Source: an uncultured Bacteroidaceae bacterium (GTDB lineage Bacteria; Bacteroidota; Bacteroidia; Bacteroidales; Bacteroidaceae). From it: DNA of 64,000 nt. The notes beneath the pieces were generated by a model. It made no database searches, was not told the DNA's origin, and was given only the letters and a program-made list of their open reading frames with translations. The translations under genes and the position numbers were made by a program. Shown in pieces: positions 26,304 to 35,331 of the stretch; position 1 is the first letter of the stretch; every line of letters begins with the position of its first letter. The DNA lies in NCBI GenBank assembly GCA_904502235.1, contig CAJGDP010000002.1, positions 76,058 to 140,057 on the forward strand, read 5' to 3'.

Positions 26304-27521
26304 ATGGGACTGTTGTTCAAGCTTCTTAAGAGCAATATAAACATATGGCAACTGATAGGTTTCATGTTTGTGAACCTTCTTGGTGGTATAATAGTGCTTT
26401 CGGGTGTTCAGGCATGTCTTGATTTTCGGAACTTTTCGGAAGGTGAAGATGCACTCCTTTCAAAGGGATCGCTCGTCGTTTCAAAGCCGGTTACGGCTAT
26501 AGGGATGATGGGAAGCCTTTTGGGCAATCCCCAGAGCTTCGGTAAAAAAGAGATAGAAAATCTGAGCAATCTGTCATCTGTGTCATCGGTAGGTGAGTTT
26601 GTCTCTGCCAATTTTGAAGTGCAGGCTTCTGTGAAATTGGGAGATGTGTTTTTAAAAACGGATATTTTTCTGGAAGCGGTACCTGATTGTTATATTAAAG
26701 ACGCTTTCAGCGCAGTTGGGAACGAAAAACGTGAGTGGAGTGCTTCCCTTTCAAGTGATACCGTTCCCATTATAATACCAAGGAATTATCTTAATCTCTA
26801 CAATTACGGTTTTGCAACATCGCGTGGCATGCCACAGATAAGTGATAATCTGTTGGGAATGTTTCCTATAAAACTGTATATATGGGGTAATGAAGGAAAA
26901 TTTACATATGATGCAGTAGTCTGTGGGTTGACTGATAAATTGAATACCATCCTTGTGCCTATGGATTTCTTGCTACGTGCAAATGATGCTTATTCCAATA
27001 GTGGGGAAATACACCCCTCGAGGCTTATCATAACTACTGATGCCGCTGAATTCGATGATTCGGTTTTGGGATACCTTAAGGAACGTGGCTATGTTATAGA
27101 GGGCGATGTCTCGCATGTGCGTCTGCAGTCGCTGGTATACGGCTTGATTATTGTTGTGATTTCTGTTGGTTTTGTTTTCTCCATTCTTGCATTTGTGCTA
27201 TTGGGAATAAGTATATTGCTGATGTTGGAGAAAAACAAGGATAAGATTCATAACTTATATTGTATAGGATACTCTTCTGATGATATTTCCAAAGTCTACA
27301 GAACAATGCTTGTTGTATTTGATGTTTCGGCATGGATATTGGCTGCTATAGTAACTTCTATGCTTTATCCGCTCTTCTCGGACATAATGGAAAATGCATC
27401 TTCTTTCTTTGTACCTTCCTCATTGTTTTGGATATGGTTAGTTGCAATCATCATGTCGTTTGTATTTGTTCTTATGCACTCAGCGGTTTTGATGCGTAGG
27501 GTAAAGAGAATATGTCATTGA
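26304..27521 (+). CDS. FtsX/MacB-like ABC transporter permease
   Basis: A 405-residue permease with the four-helix FtsX/MacB layout: one helix at about 16-36, a large periplasmic domain (about 40-275), and three helices near the C-terminus (about 278-305, 338-360, 372-395). It pairs with the ATPase immediately upstream. Proteins of this type move lipoproteins or envelope substrates or transmit force rather than importing solutes. With the DUF4836-type lipoprotein gene upstream, an envelope role is likely. Confidence 0.85.
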   Translation: MGLLFKLLKSNINIWQLIGFMFVNLLGGIIVLSGVQACLDFRNFSEGEDALLSKGSLVVSKPVTAIGMMGSLLGNPQSFGKKEIENLSNLSSVSSVGEFVSANFEVQASVKLGDVFLKTDIFLEAVPDCYIKDAFSAVGNEKREWSASLSSDTVPIIIPRNYLNLYNYGFATSRGMPQISDNLLGMFPIKLYIWGNEGKFTYDAVVCGLTDKLNTILVPMDFLLRANDAYSNSGEIHPSRLIITTDAAEFDDSVLGYLKERGYVIEGDVSHVRLQSLVYGLIIVVISVGFVFSILAFVLLGISILLMLEKNKDKIHNLYCIGYSSDDISKVYRTMLVVFDVSAWILAAIVTSMLYPLFSDIMENASSFFVPSSLFWIWLVAIIMSFVFVLMHSAVLMRRVKRICH

Positions 27522-27561
27522 ATTAATTTGGTTAAAAAGCGGATAAATAGTTAAATATTCG

Positions 27562-27569
27562 TATTTTTG
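27562..27569 (+). promoter_or_regulatory. -7 box of the rfbCDB operon
   Basis: TATTTTTG, matching TAnnTTTG, 24 bases before the chosen rfbC start; no clear -33 element. Confidence 0.45.
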
Positions 27570-27593
27570 TAAAATATTGATGTGTTTTGGAAT

Positions 27594-28163
27594 ATGGAAG
27601 TAATCAAAACTGAAATAGATGGCGTTGTTATAATAGAACCACGCATATTCAAGGATGATAGAGGGTATTTCTACGAGTCGTTCTCTCAACGTGAGTTCGA
27701 GGAGAAGGTGTGTCGTACTACATTCGTTCAGGACAACCAGTCCAAGTCGTCTTATGGTGTGGTGCGTGGATTGCATTTTCAGAAGCCTCCTTATACACAG
27801 AGCAAACTTGTGCGTTGCATAAAAGGTGCCGTGCTTGATGTTGCAGTGGATATACGCAAAGGTTCTCCCACATTCGGAAAATATGTGGCAGTGGAACTTA
27901 CCGAAGACAATCATCGTCAGTTCTTTGTTCCGCGTGGTTTTGCACATGGTTTTGCTGTATTGAGCGATGAAGCAATCTTCCAGTACAAATGCGACAGCTT
28001 CTATAATAAGGAGAGTGAGGGGACTGTTGCATGGAACGACCCTGAGCTTGCGATAGATTGGAGAATTCCTGCGGATAAGGTTGTGTTGTCCGAGAAGGAC
28101 AAATTGAGCAAGAATATTGCAGATGCGGAATACCTGTTTGATTTTAATGAGAATCTATACTGA
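27594..28163 (+). CDS. rfbC: dTDP-4-dehydrorhamnose 3,5-epimerase
   Basis: A 189-residue RmlC, third step of dTDP-L-rhamnose synthesis. It is a cupin fold with conserved FKDDRGYFYESF, the catalytic histidine in GVVRGLHFQKPPYTQSKLVR, and FFVPRGFAHGFAVLSDEA. I take the ATG at 27594 because the GTG at 27582 adds only four residues absent from the family. First of three same-strand genes; rfbD starts 3 bases after its stop. Confidence 0.94.
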   Translation: MEVIKTEIDGVVIIEPRIFKDDRGYFYESFSQREFEEKVCRTTFVQDNQSKSSYGVVRGLHFQKPPYTQSKLVRCIKGAVLDVAVDIRKGSPTFGKYVAVELTEDNHRQFFVPRGFAHGFAVLSDEAIFQYKCDSFYNKESEGTVAWNDPELAIDWRIPADKVVLSEKDKLSKNIADAEYLFDFNENLY

Positions 28164-28166
28164 TAT

Positions 28167-29036
28167 ATGAATATACTTGTTACCGGAGCAAAAGGACAGC
28201 TTGGTTGTGAGATGCAACGTCTTGGTGCCGTTTCTCCCAATAACTATTTTTTTACGGATGTAGCAGAATTGGATATTACCAATGCCGATGCTGTGATGAA
28301 TGCTGTAAAGGCTGCATCCATTGATATCATTGTGAACTGTGCGGCGTATACCAATGTCGATAAGGCCGAAAGCGACGAAGCTACAGCGGAACTGATTAAC
28401 GCTACGGCTGTGGGTAATCTCGCGCGTGCGATAAAGGAGGTCGGGGGATTTCTGTTCCATGTTTCAACCGACTATGTCTTTGGATGTGATGGCAATACAC
28501 CACGTACCGAGGATATGCCACTTAATCCATTGGGCGTGTATGGCCGCACTAAATTGCATGGCGAACAGATTATTGCCGAGAGTGGTTGCAAGGCTCTTAT
28601 CTTCCGTACCGCATGGTTGTATAGTGAGTTCGGAAATAACTTCCTGAAAACAATGATGCGCCTTACCGCTGAAAAGGAACAGCTGAATGTTGTGTTCGAC
28701 CAGGTCGGAACACCTACATATGCAGGCGACCTTGCATTGGCGATATTCTCAATCATTGAAGCCGGTGTATATGCAGGAAATGAGGGTATATATCATTTCT
28801 CCAATGAAGGTGTATGCTCATGGTATGATTTTGCCGTTGAGATTGCCAATGCAGCAGGCAACACATCATGCCGTATCAATCCCTGCCATAGTAGCGAATA
28901 TCCTTCACTCGTGACACGTCCGCCATATTCAGTGCTCGACAAAACCAAAATAAAGAATACATTCGATATAGATATTCCACATTGGAAGGAGTCTATGGAG
29001 TATTGTGTGAAAAGAATAAAAGCCAACAATAAATAA
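28167..29036 (+). CDS. rfbD: dTDP-4-dehydrorhamnose reductase
   Basis: A 289-residue short-chain dehydrogenase, final step of dTDP-L-rhamnose synthesis. The NAD(P)-binding glycine motif is TGAKGQLGCEM at residues 6-16. A VSTDYVFGCDG segment and the catalytic YGRTKLHGE (Tyr-x-x-x-Lys) near residue 129 follow. Normal length. Between rfbC (3-base gap) and rfbB (9-base gap). Confidence 0.94.
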   Translation: MNILVTGAKGQLGCEMQRLGAVSPNNYFFTDVAELDITNADAVMNAVKAASIDIIVNCAAYTNVDKAESDEATAELINATAVGNLARAIKEVGGFLFHVSTDYVFGCDGNTPRTEDMPLNPLGVYGRTKLHGEQIIAESGCKALIFRTAWLYSEFGNNFLKTMMRLTAEKEQLNVVFDQVGTPTYAGDLALAIFSIIEAGVYAGNEGIYHFSNEGVCSWYDFAVEIANAAGNTSCRINPCHSSEYPSLVTRPPYSVLDKTKIKNTFDIDIPHWKESMEYCVKRIKANNK

Positions 29037-29045
29037 TAGTAATTT

Positions 29046-30182
29046 ATGAAACGCAGTATAATAGTAACGGGTGGTGCCGGATTCATAGGAAGCCATGTTG
29101 TCCGTCTTTTTGTGAACAAGTATCCCGAGTATAATATAATCAATGTCGACAAACTTACATACGCAGGTAACCTTGCAAACCTTAAGGATATTGAGAATAA
29201 ACCGAACTATACATTCTTCAAGGCTGATATATGCGATTTTGATGCGATGTATAATTTAATGGTTGAACACAAGGTTGATGGTATCATCCATCTTGCTGCC
29301 GAGAGCCATGTTGACCGCTCTATAAAGGATCCTTTTACATTTGCACGCACCAATGTAATGGGAACACTCTCGTTGTTGCAGGCAGCAAAACTCTATTGGG
29401 AATCATTGCCCGAGAAGTACGAAGGCAAACGTTTCTATCATATATCTACCGATGAGGTTTATGGAGCGTTGGAGTTGAGTCATCCCGAGGGTATCGAGCC
29501 TCCATTTACAACAACTGCATCATCGGGTGAACATCATTTGGCATACGGTGAAGATTTCTTCTACGAGACAACAAAGTATAATCCCCATAGTCCATATTCG
29601 GCATCAAAGGCAAGTAGCGACCACTTTGTCCGTGCATTCCACGATACATACGGCATGCCAACAATCGTTACAAACTGCTCTAACAACTATGGTCCTTACC
29701 AATTTCCTGAAAAACTCATTCCTCTTTTTATAAACAACATCCGTCACCGCAAACCATTGCCTGTATATGGCAAGGGAGAAAATGTTCGCGACTGGTTGTA
29801 TGTCGTTGACCATGCACGTGCCATTGATGTCATATTCCATAACGGTAAGATAGCCGATACATATAATATCGGTGGATTTAACGAGTGGAAGAATATTGAT
29901 ATAATAAAGGTAATAATAAAGACAGTGGACCGTATGTTGGGTAATCCCGAAGGTGCATCGCTCGATCTTATAACATACGTTACCGACCGTGCCGGACATG
30001 ATTTGCGTTATGCCATAGACTCTACAAAGCTACAGAAGGAACTCGGTTGGGAACCAAGTCTGCAGTTCGAGGAGGGCATTGAAAAGACAGTACAGTGGTA
30101 TCTCGACAACCAACCTTGGATGGACAACATCACAAGTGGAGAATACGAGAAGTATTACGACGAAATGTATAAAGGCAGATAA
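29046..30182 (+). CDS. rfbB: dTDP-glucose 4,6-dehydratase
   Basis: A 378-residue RmlB, second step of dTDP-L-rhamnose synthesis. It has the NAD-binding TGGAGFIGSHVVR motif, HLAAESHVDRSI, ISTDEVYGAL, and the catalytic YSASKASSDHFVRA motif. It is slightly longer than the 350-residue average, mainly through an insert around residues 120-170. Ends the rfbCDB unit; a terminator follows. Confidence 0.95.
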   Translation: MKRSIIVTGGAGFIGSHVVRLFVNKYPEYNIINVDKLTYAGNLANLKDIENKPNYTFFKADICDFDAMYNLMVEHKVDGIIHLAAESHVDRSIKDPFTFARTNVMGTLSLLQAAKLYWESLPEKYEGKRFYHISTDEVYGALELSHPEGIEPPFTTTASSGEHHLAYGEDFFYETTKYNPHSPYSASKASSDHFVRAFHDTYGMPTIVTNCSNNYGPYQFPEKLIPLFINNIRHRKPLPVYGKGENVRDWLYVVDHARAIDVIFHNGKIADTYNIGGFNEWKNIDIIKVIIKTVDRMLGNPEGASLDLITYVTDRAGHDLRYAIDSTKLQKELGWEPSLQFEEGIEKTVQWYLDNQPWMDNITSGEYEKYYDEMYKGR

Positions 30183-30190
30183 AAAAGATG

Positions 30191-30228
30191 AAGCTCAAAG
30201 TCAAGTGCTTTGGGCTTCAATTTTTTTA
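30191..30228. terminator. Terminator between convergent rfbB and barrel-protein genes
   Basis: GAAGCTCAAAG (30191-30201) pairs with CTTTGGGCTTC (30209-30219) over 11 bases with one G-U, followed by a T-run that overlaps the minus-strand gene's stop codon. Confidence 0.85.
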
Positions 30229-30909
30229 GAATATTCTTATGGAATAACCTATTCTTGCGTAGATGGTATTGTTTGCAGAACGTCCGAAATCGTCGGTCTT
30301 GGAATTCCCGAAGATGTCCGACAGGGCATAGAAGTAACGTCCTTCTATGAAGAAATTTCCGGCTCTGGTTTTCCATTCCAATCCTAAGCCACCGGCTATA
30401 CCGTAGTCGAATCTGTTTTCAAGTTTCTTTCCGTATATTGGCTGAAGGCTTATTGGGCGTTCCTCAATTTGCCAGTCGCCTTTATAATATTCTCTTTCGT
30501 CAAGGAAAAATCCGAATTGCGGACCCAAGTTAATGAAGAACTGGAATCCGCGTTCTTCCTTACCCCATGAGAGGTGTGCAAAAAGCGGAATCTCCACATA
30601 GTCTATGGCGTGAATGTAGCTGTTGCTTGTGCCGTCATCAAAATCCTCTTCCCAACCGCGTTGCACATAATTTATTTCGAGTTGTGTGGCGCATATCATG
30701 CTGAAATACTTCTCGCTTGTATAGCGCAGACTGACACCACCTCCCCAACCATCGAGCATCTTTTGGCGAATAGACGGCTGAAACTCCATTCTGCTGAGAT
30801 TCATTCCGCCTGATACACCTAATTCAAGCCTGCTGCGGGGTTCTTCCACTTGCGCGTTTGCACATAAAATGGACAAGAGTGCCAGTATGATTGTTAACGC
30901 TTTTTTCAT
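30226..30909 (-). CDS. Outer-membrane beta-barrel protein (PorT-like family)
   Basis: A 227-residue protein with a signal peptide (to about residue 20, ILCANAQ). It has alternating-residue beta strands such as LELGVSGGMNLS and AGGLGLEWKTRAG, and a C-terminus ending in a barrel-like strand (YARIGYSIRIF) with an aromatic last residue. This fits the small outer-membrane beta-barrel (OMP_b-brl_2/PorT-like) family. The start ATG overlaps the stop of the upstream LysM gene by 4 bases (ATGA), so both are made together. Confidence 0.8.
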   Translation of the reverse strand: MKKALTIILALLSILCANAQVEEPRSRLELGVSGGMNLSRMEFQPSIRQKMLDGWGGGVSLRYTSEKYFSMICATQLEINYVQRGWEEDFDDGTSNSYIHAIDYVEIPLFAHLSWGKEERGFQFFINLGPQFGFFLDEREYYKGDWQIEERPISLQPIYGKKLENRFDYGIAGGLGLEWKTRAGNFFIEGRYFYALSDIFGNSKTDDFGRSANNTIYARIGYSIRIF

Positions 30910-32711
30910 TCCTTAAATTCAATCTTTTCAATCCTGTACTCCGGTGTATAGTGGATGAAATTGATGTTCTTGTTTATCATAGCTCCATTCTTCAGCCTTT
31001 CGAAAAGGAAACCAGTCTGTATCGGAGCGTATTTCAATTCGTTTATCTTCTCGGCAAGTTGTTCGCCGTAGATGCTTGTTGCAAGCAGGAAATAGTATCC
31101 TGTGTCGTAGCCAAGCATACCGTATCTGGGGTAAATGTTCTGTATGCTGCAGTTGTAGCGTTTGATGTATTCTTCCTGGAATTGTGTGATTGCAGGAAGA
31201 GAGTAGTGGCTGTAGAATGTTGCATAAAAGTATGTTTCAACTTCATACATCTGTTCACGTGTGTCCTTTGCATAAATCTGCCACTCGGGGTATCCGAACA
31301 GTTTGTAATCGGGGATGTCGAGCGTGTCTATTATATCAGCCTGTTGCAATGTCGGTAACAGCAAACCTAAAGTGCTTGCAGATGAAGATGTGGGGATTAT
31401 TATATTCTCCTTGTCTTCGTGCAAGTACTCCTTAAGTGTTATAAGTGTGGTCTCTGGTGTAGTAAGGTTATACAACGGCACTGTTGTGTTAGGTACACCG
31501 TTGATATCGAGCTCGTTTGTAAGTTTGGCAATGAAATCCTTCTTGTTACTTTTTTCTTCCTCGTTTTCAACAAAGATTACGTTGGCATTCGGGAAGGTGT
31601 TCATGAAGTGTTTGCTGACCTCGGGTATCAGATACGATTGAAGGATGTTGACGCAATATGCCATGGGGTTACGGTATATTTCGTTGTCCTTGTTTGTAAA
31701 AGGTACTACAAGCGGTATTCTTTTTTCGTATGCGAACTTTGCCAATTCCTTGTTGTGCTTCGGGTACATTGCGCCAATTATCAACTCCATGTTGTCGAGC
31801 GCTCCGCTTGCCAGCAATTCGTTCAGACTGTTCTCCTGTGTACCTGAATCGAATGTGTTGATTTCGAAAGAATACCCCATATCCTTAAGTTTTTCAACAG
31901 CCATAAGGAATCCCTGATAGTATTCTATCATTCGTCCTTGTTCGCTTGGAGCATAGCTGTCGAGCAGGAAGGGAAGTACTATGGCAACCTTGAGTACACC
32001 ATCGTTGTAGTCCTTGTTCCCTGGGATTGTGATGGCAACTTCAGGATTATTATTGTCTGTGGCTTGTGGCTCTCCATCTGTCTGTTCGGCAGATAGGCTC
32101 TTTGTGGGGATGTTTATGGTCATCTTCTTTTTCAAACCGTTTTTTGCAACTTCGGGGTTTGCTGAAAGAATGTCTGATGTTTCAACACCATAAGCCTTGG
32201 CTATGCTATACAACGTTTCGCCCTTCTTTACTTTGTACTTTATGTATCCGTCCTGATTTTCAACTTCATCCTCATTTGCCGGTGCTTGGGCTACAACTGT
32301 TTGCTCCGCGGGTATGCGGATTGTTTCGCCTACACGGAAATTTGATGGCGATAAACCGGGATTTGCATCACAGATTTCCTGTGTTGTTATACCATACAGC
32401 TTGCTCAGTCTGTAGAGAGTCTCACCGCTTTGTATGGTGTGGAATATTGTTCCGTCACTGTTTCTTTTGACATTGGTATTGCTTTCTGCCGTTTTTGCAG
32501 GAATAATCAACTGTTCGCCAATTGAGATTGTTGCAGCACTCCCGGGGTTCATCTTTACAATGTCTTCAACAGTCGTTCCGTAAAGTTTTGAAATGGAGTA
32601 GAGGGTCTGTCCTTTCTCAACCGTGTGTATAGTGTTATTGCTCTGTGCATTGATGCAGATATGGGCTGCAAATGCGAACAACAGAATTAAAGCAGATTTG
32701 AATCGTGTCAT
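30906..32711 (-). CDS. LysM-domain protein with ABC substrate-binding-like domain
   Basis: A 601-residue exported protein. The signal peptide covers about residues 1-22. Three LysM domains follow at about 27-71, 88-135 and 155-198 (HTVEKGQTLYSISKLYG, HTIQSGETLYRLSKLYG, YKVKKGETLYSIAKAYG). Residues about 235-601 resemble a type I periplasmic-binding (amino-acid ABC, Peripla_BP_6) fold. The LysM part should anchor it to peptidoglycan; no permease is nearby, so the binding domain may sense or regulate rather than feed a transporter. It is translationally coupled to a barrel protein. Confidence 0.85.
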   Translation of the reverse strand: MTRFKSALILLFAFAAHICINAQSNNTIHTVEKGQTLYSISKLYGTTVEDIVKMNPGSAATISIGEQLIIPAKTAESNTNVKRNSDGTIFHTIQSGETLYRLSKLYGITTQEICDANPGLSPSNFRVGETIRIPAEQTVVAQAPANEDEVENQDGYIKYKVKKGETLYSIAKAYGVETSDILSANPEVAKNGLKKKMTINIPTKSLSAEQTDGEPQATDNNNPEVAITIPGNKDYNDGVLKVAIVLPFLLDSYAPSEQGRMIEYYQGFLMAVEKLKDMGYSFEINTFDSGTQENSLNELLASGALDNMELIIGAMYPKHNKELAKFAYEKRIPLVVPFTNKDNEIYRNPMAYCVNILQSYLIPEVSKHFMNTFPNANVIFVENEEEKSNKKDFIAKLTNELDINGVPNTTVPLYNLTTPETTLITLKEYLHEDKENIIIPTSSSASTLGLLLPTLQQADIIDTLDIPDYKLFGYPEWQIYAKDTREQMYEVETYFYATFYSHYSLPAITQFQEEYIKRYNCSIQNIYPRYGMLGYDTGYYFLLATSIYGEQLAEKINELKYAPIQTGFLFERLKNGAMINKNINFIHYTPEYRIEKIEFKE

Positions 32712-32746
32712 ATTGTGGCTTTTATCCTAGTTTATCTATTATTTTG

Positions 32747-32754
32747 CGAAGATA
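32747..32754 (-). promoter_or_regulatory. -7-like box of the LysM operon
   Basis: TATCTTCG on the minus strand, 7 of 8 matches to TAnnTTTG, 35 bases before the start codon. Confidence 0.35.
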
Positions 32755-32850
32755 CAATTTTTATACTGAATTTTGAAAACGACAGGGAGAAAAGTTGAGA
32801 ATACCTAGTCATAAACAGCACAAGGCAGTTCTACTTATAAAAAAAAGTGC

Positions 32851-32858
32851 TATCTTTG
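32851..32858 (+). promoter_or_regulatory. -7 box of the PBP1A gene
   Basis: TATCTTTG, a perfect -7 element, 49 bases before the start codon; the -33 region is only TTC-like. Confidence 0.55.
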
Positions 32859-32907
32859 CAGATACTTCTTTTGTGTAAACTGCATAAAGCAAAAAATACG
32901 ACACTAT

Positions 32908-35328
32908 ATGATAAAGAAAATTCTTGTGGTTTTGTGGGTGCTCCTCGGTTTGGGCATGCTTAGCGTGACATTGCTATTTGTTGCTATTGCCAACGGCTGG
33001 ATCGGTTATTTGCCGGACACAAGCGAACTGGAGAATCCCAATTATAAATTTGCTTCACAGGTTCTGTCTGCCGATGGAAAGGAGATGGGTACATGGTCGT
33101 ACAGCAAGGAAAACCGTGTATTTGTGGACTACAAGGATTTATCGCCATATCTTGTTGAAGCTCTCATCGCAACAGAGGATGTGCGTTTTCACAGTCATTC
33201 GGGAATCGATGCCCGTTCTTTGATGCGTGCTATTGTAAAGAGCGGAATACTTATGCAGAGCAACGCCGGTGGTGGCAGTACCATTACCCAACAGCTTGCA
33301 AAATTGCTTTATTCCGAAGTTTCGGGCAATAAGCTTGAGCGTCTGTATCAGAAACCTATAGAGTGGGTTATTGCCGTACAGCTCGAGAAACAGTACACAA
33401 AAGAGGAAATCATCACTCTCTATCTCAACAAATATGACTTCGGCTATAATGCAGTGGGTATAAAGAGTGCCGCATATATCTATTTCGGCAAGTTGCCAAG
33501 CGAATTGAATATCGAAGAGGCTGCAATGCTTGTGGGTATGTGCAAGAACTCGTCGTTGTATAATCCGCGTCGTCGCCCCGAAAAGACGAAGGACCGTCGT
33601 GATGTGGTTTTCATGCAGATGGAAAAGGCCGGCTATATAACAGCCGAAGAGAAGGATTCTCTATGCCAACTCCCTTTGGTGCTCGATTACCATCCTGCCG
33701 ACCACAAGGCCGGTATTGCCACATATTTTAGAGAATATCTCCGCCTTTATATGACTGCAAAGAAGCCTGAACGCAAGAATTATCGCGGATGGCAGATGCA
33801 GAAATTCTACGAAGACTCTTTGAATTGGGAAAACGATCCTCTGTTCGGTTGGTGCAATAAGAACAAGAAATCGAATGGTGATTATTATAATGTATATACC
33901 GATGGCTTGAAGATACACACAACCATTGATTCGCGCATGCAGGGCTATCTCGAAGAGGCTGTGCAGGAGCACGTTGTAAATACATTGCAGCCACGTTTCT
34001 TTGAATCAAAGAAAGGACAGAAGACCGCGCCTTTTACCACAGACCTTACAATGGCTGAGGTTGATAAGATAATGAACCGTGCAATGAAACAGAGCGATCG
34101 CTATCGTATCATGAAAAAGAACGGTTCAAGCGAAGAGGAGATTGTGGAAGCCTTCAATACACCATACGAAATGGAGATATTTACTTACAGTGGAACAAGA
34201 GATACCATTATGTCTCCTATGGACTCCATAAAGTATTATAAGTATTTCCTCAGGACAGGCGTCATGTCTATGGATCCTATTACCGGTGAGGTAAAGGCTT
34301 ATGTGGGTGGAACAAACTACTATCAGTTCAAATATGATATGGCAGGAGTGGGACGCCGTCAGGTTGGTTCAACAATTAAACCTTATCTCTATTCTCTGGC
34401 TATGGAGAACGGCTTCACACCATGCGACGAAACAAGAAACGTTGAGCAGACGCTTGTTACGGAAGACGGAAAACTTTGGAGTCCAAGAAACTCTTCGAGA
34501 AACCTTTATGGCGAAATTGTTACACTGCGTTGGGGATTGGCAACTTCGAACAACTGGATTTCGGCTTATCTGATGAGTAAACTCAATCCATATTCATTGA
34601 AGAAACTGATTCATCAGTTCGGATTGTTGAACCAGGAAATATCTCCAACACCGTCTCTCTGCCTGGGTGTATGCGATGCATCTGTTGCCGAGATGGTTAG
34701 TGCATATACCACGTTTGTTGGAAAGGGAATCCGCACTTCACCGCTTCTTGTAACACACATCGAGGATAATGCAGGTAATATAATCGCTTCGTTCTCAGCG
34801 GCAAAGACCGAGGTTATCAGCGAGGAGAGTTCATATAAGATGATTGAGATGTTGCGTGCCGTGGTAAATGAAGGAACCGGTGGACGTATCAGAAGAGTCT
34901 ATGGCATAAAAGCCGATATGGGTGCGAAGACTGGTACTACACAGAATAACTCCGACGGTTGGTTCATGGGATTCACTCCATCGCTTGTAACCGGATGTTG
35001 GGTAGGTGGCGAAGAACGCGACATTCACTTCGACCGCATGAGCGAAGGTCAGGGAGCTGCAGTTGCGCTTCCTATCTGGGGCTTGTATATGAATAAGGTG
35101 TATGCCGACGAGACATTGCCATATTCTCAGGACGAGAGATTCGATATTCCCGAAGGATTTGACCCTTGCAGCGATTCACGCCTGATTTCAAATACACAGG
35201 ATGAACTTGAAGATGATGTTGAAATTTCTTTTGATTCAGAAGAATCAGAGGAAGAGACTGTTGTTCCAAACCAGAGCAAGAAAAAAGGAGAGACCGAAGT
35301 AGAAGCGGTTGAAGACTTTTTTGAATAA
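32908..35328 (+). CDS. Penicillin-binding protein 1A (bifunctional)
   Basis: An 806-residue class A penicillin-binding protein that polymerises and cross-links peptidoglycan. It has an N-terminal membrane anchor (about 5-27). The glycosyltransferase 51 domain carries catalytic ATEDVRFHSHSG near residue 85 and GGSTITQQLAKLLYS near 128. The transpeptidase domain has serine motif S488-x-x-K491 (GSTIKPY), the SNN motif in TSNNWIS near 550, and KTG at 674-676. The last 50 residues are acidic and low in complexity. The M16-like gene begins 3 bases after its stop. Confidence 0.94.
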   Translation: MIKKILVVLWVLLGLGMLSVTLLFVAIANGWIGYLPDTSELENPNYKFASQVLSADGKEMGTWSYSKENRVFVDYKDLSPYLVEALIATEDVRFHSHSGIDARSLMRAIVKSGILMQSNAGGGSTITQQLAKLLYSEVSGNKLERLYQKPIEWVIAVQLEKQYTKEEIITLYLNKYDFGYNAVGIKSAAYIYFGKLPSELNIEEAAMLVGMCKNSSLYNPRRRPEKTKDRRDVVFMQMEKAGYITAEEKDSLCQLPLVLDYHPADHKAGIATYFREYLRLYMTAKKPERKNYRGWQMQKFYEDSLNWENDPLFGWCNKNKKSNGDYYNVYTDGLKIHTTIDSRMQGYLEEAVQEHVVNTLQPRFFESKKGQKTAPFTTDLTMAEVDKIMNRAMKQSDRYRIMKKNGSSEEEIVEAFNTPYEMEIFTYSGTRDTIMSPMDSIKYYKYFLRTGVMSMDPITGEVKAYVGGTNYYQFKYDMAGVGRRQVGSTIKPYLYSLAMENGFTPCDETRNVEQTLVTEDGKLWSPRNSSRNLYGEIVTLRWGLATSNNWISAYLMSKLNPYSLKKLIHQFGLLNQEISPTPSLCLGVCDASVAEMVSAYTTFVGKGIRTSPLLVTHIEDNAGNIIASFSAAKTEVISEESSYKMIEMLRAVVNEGTGGRIRRVYGIKADMGAKTGTTQNNSDGWFMGFTPSLVTGCWVGGEERDIHFDRMSEGQGAAVALPIWGLYMNKVYADETLPYSQDERFDIPEGFDPCSDSRLISNTQDELEDDVEISFDSEESEEETVVPNQSKKKGETEVEAVEDFFE

Positions 35329-35331
35329 GCG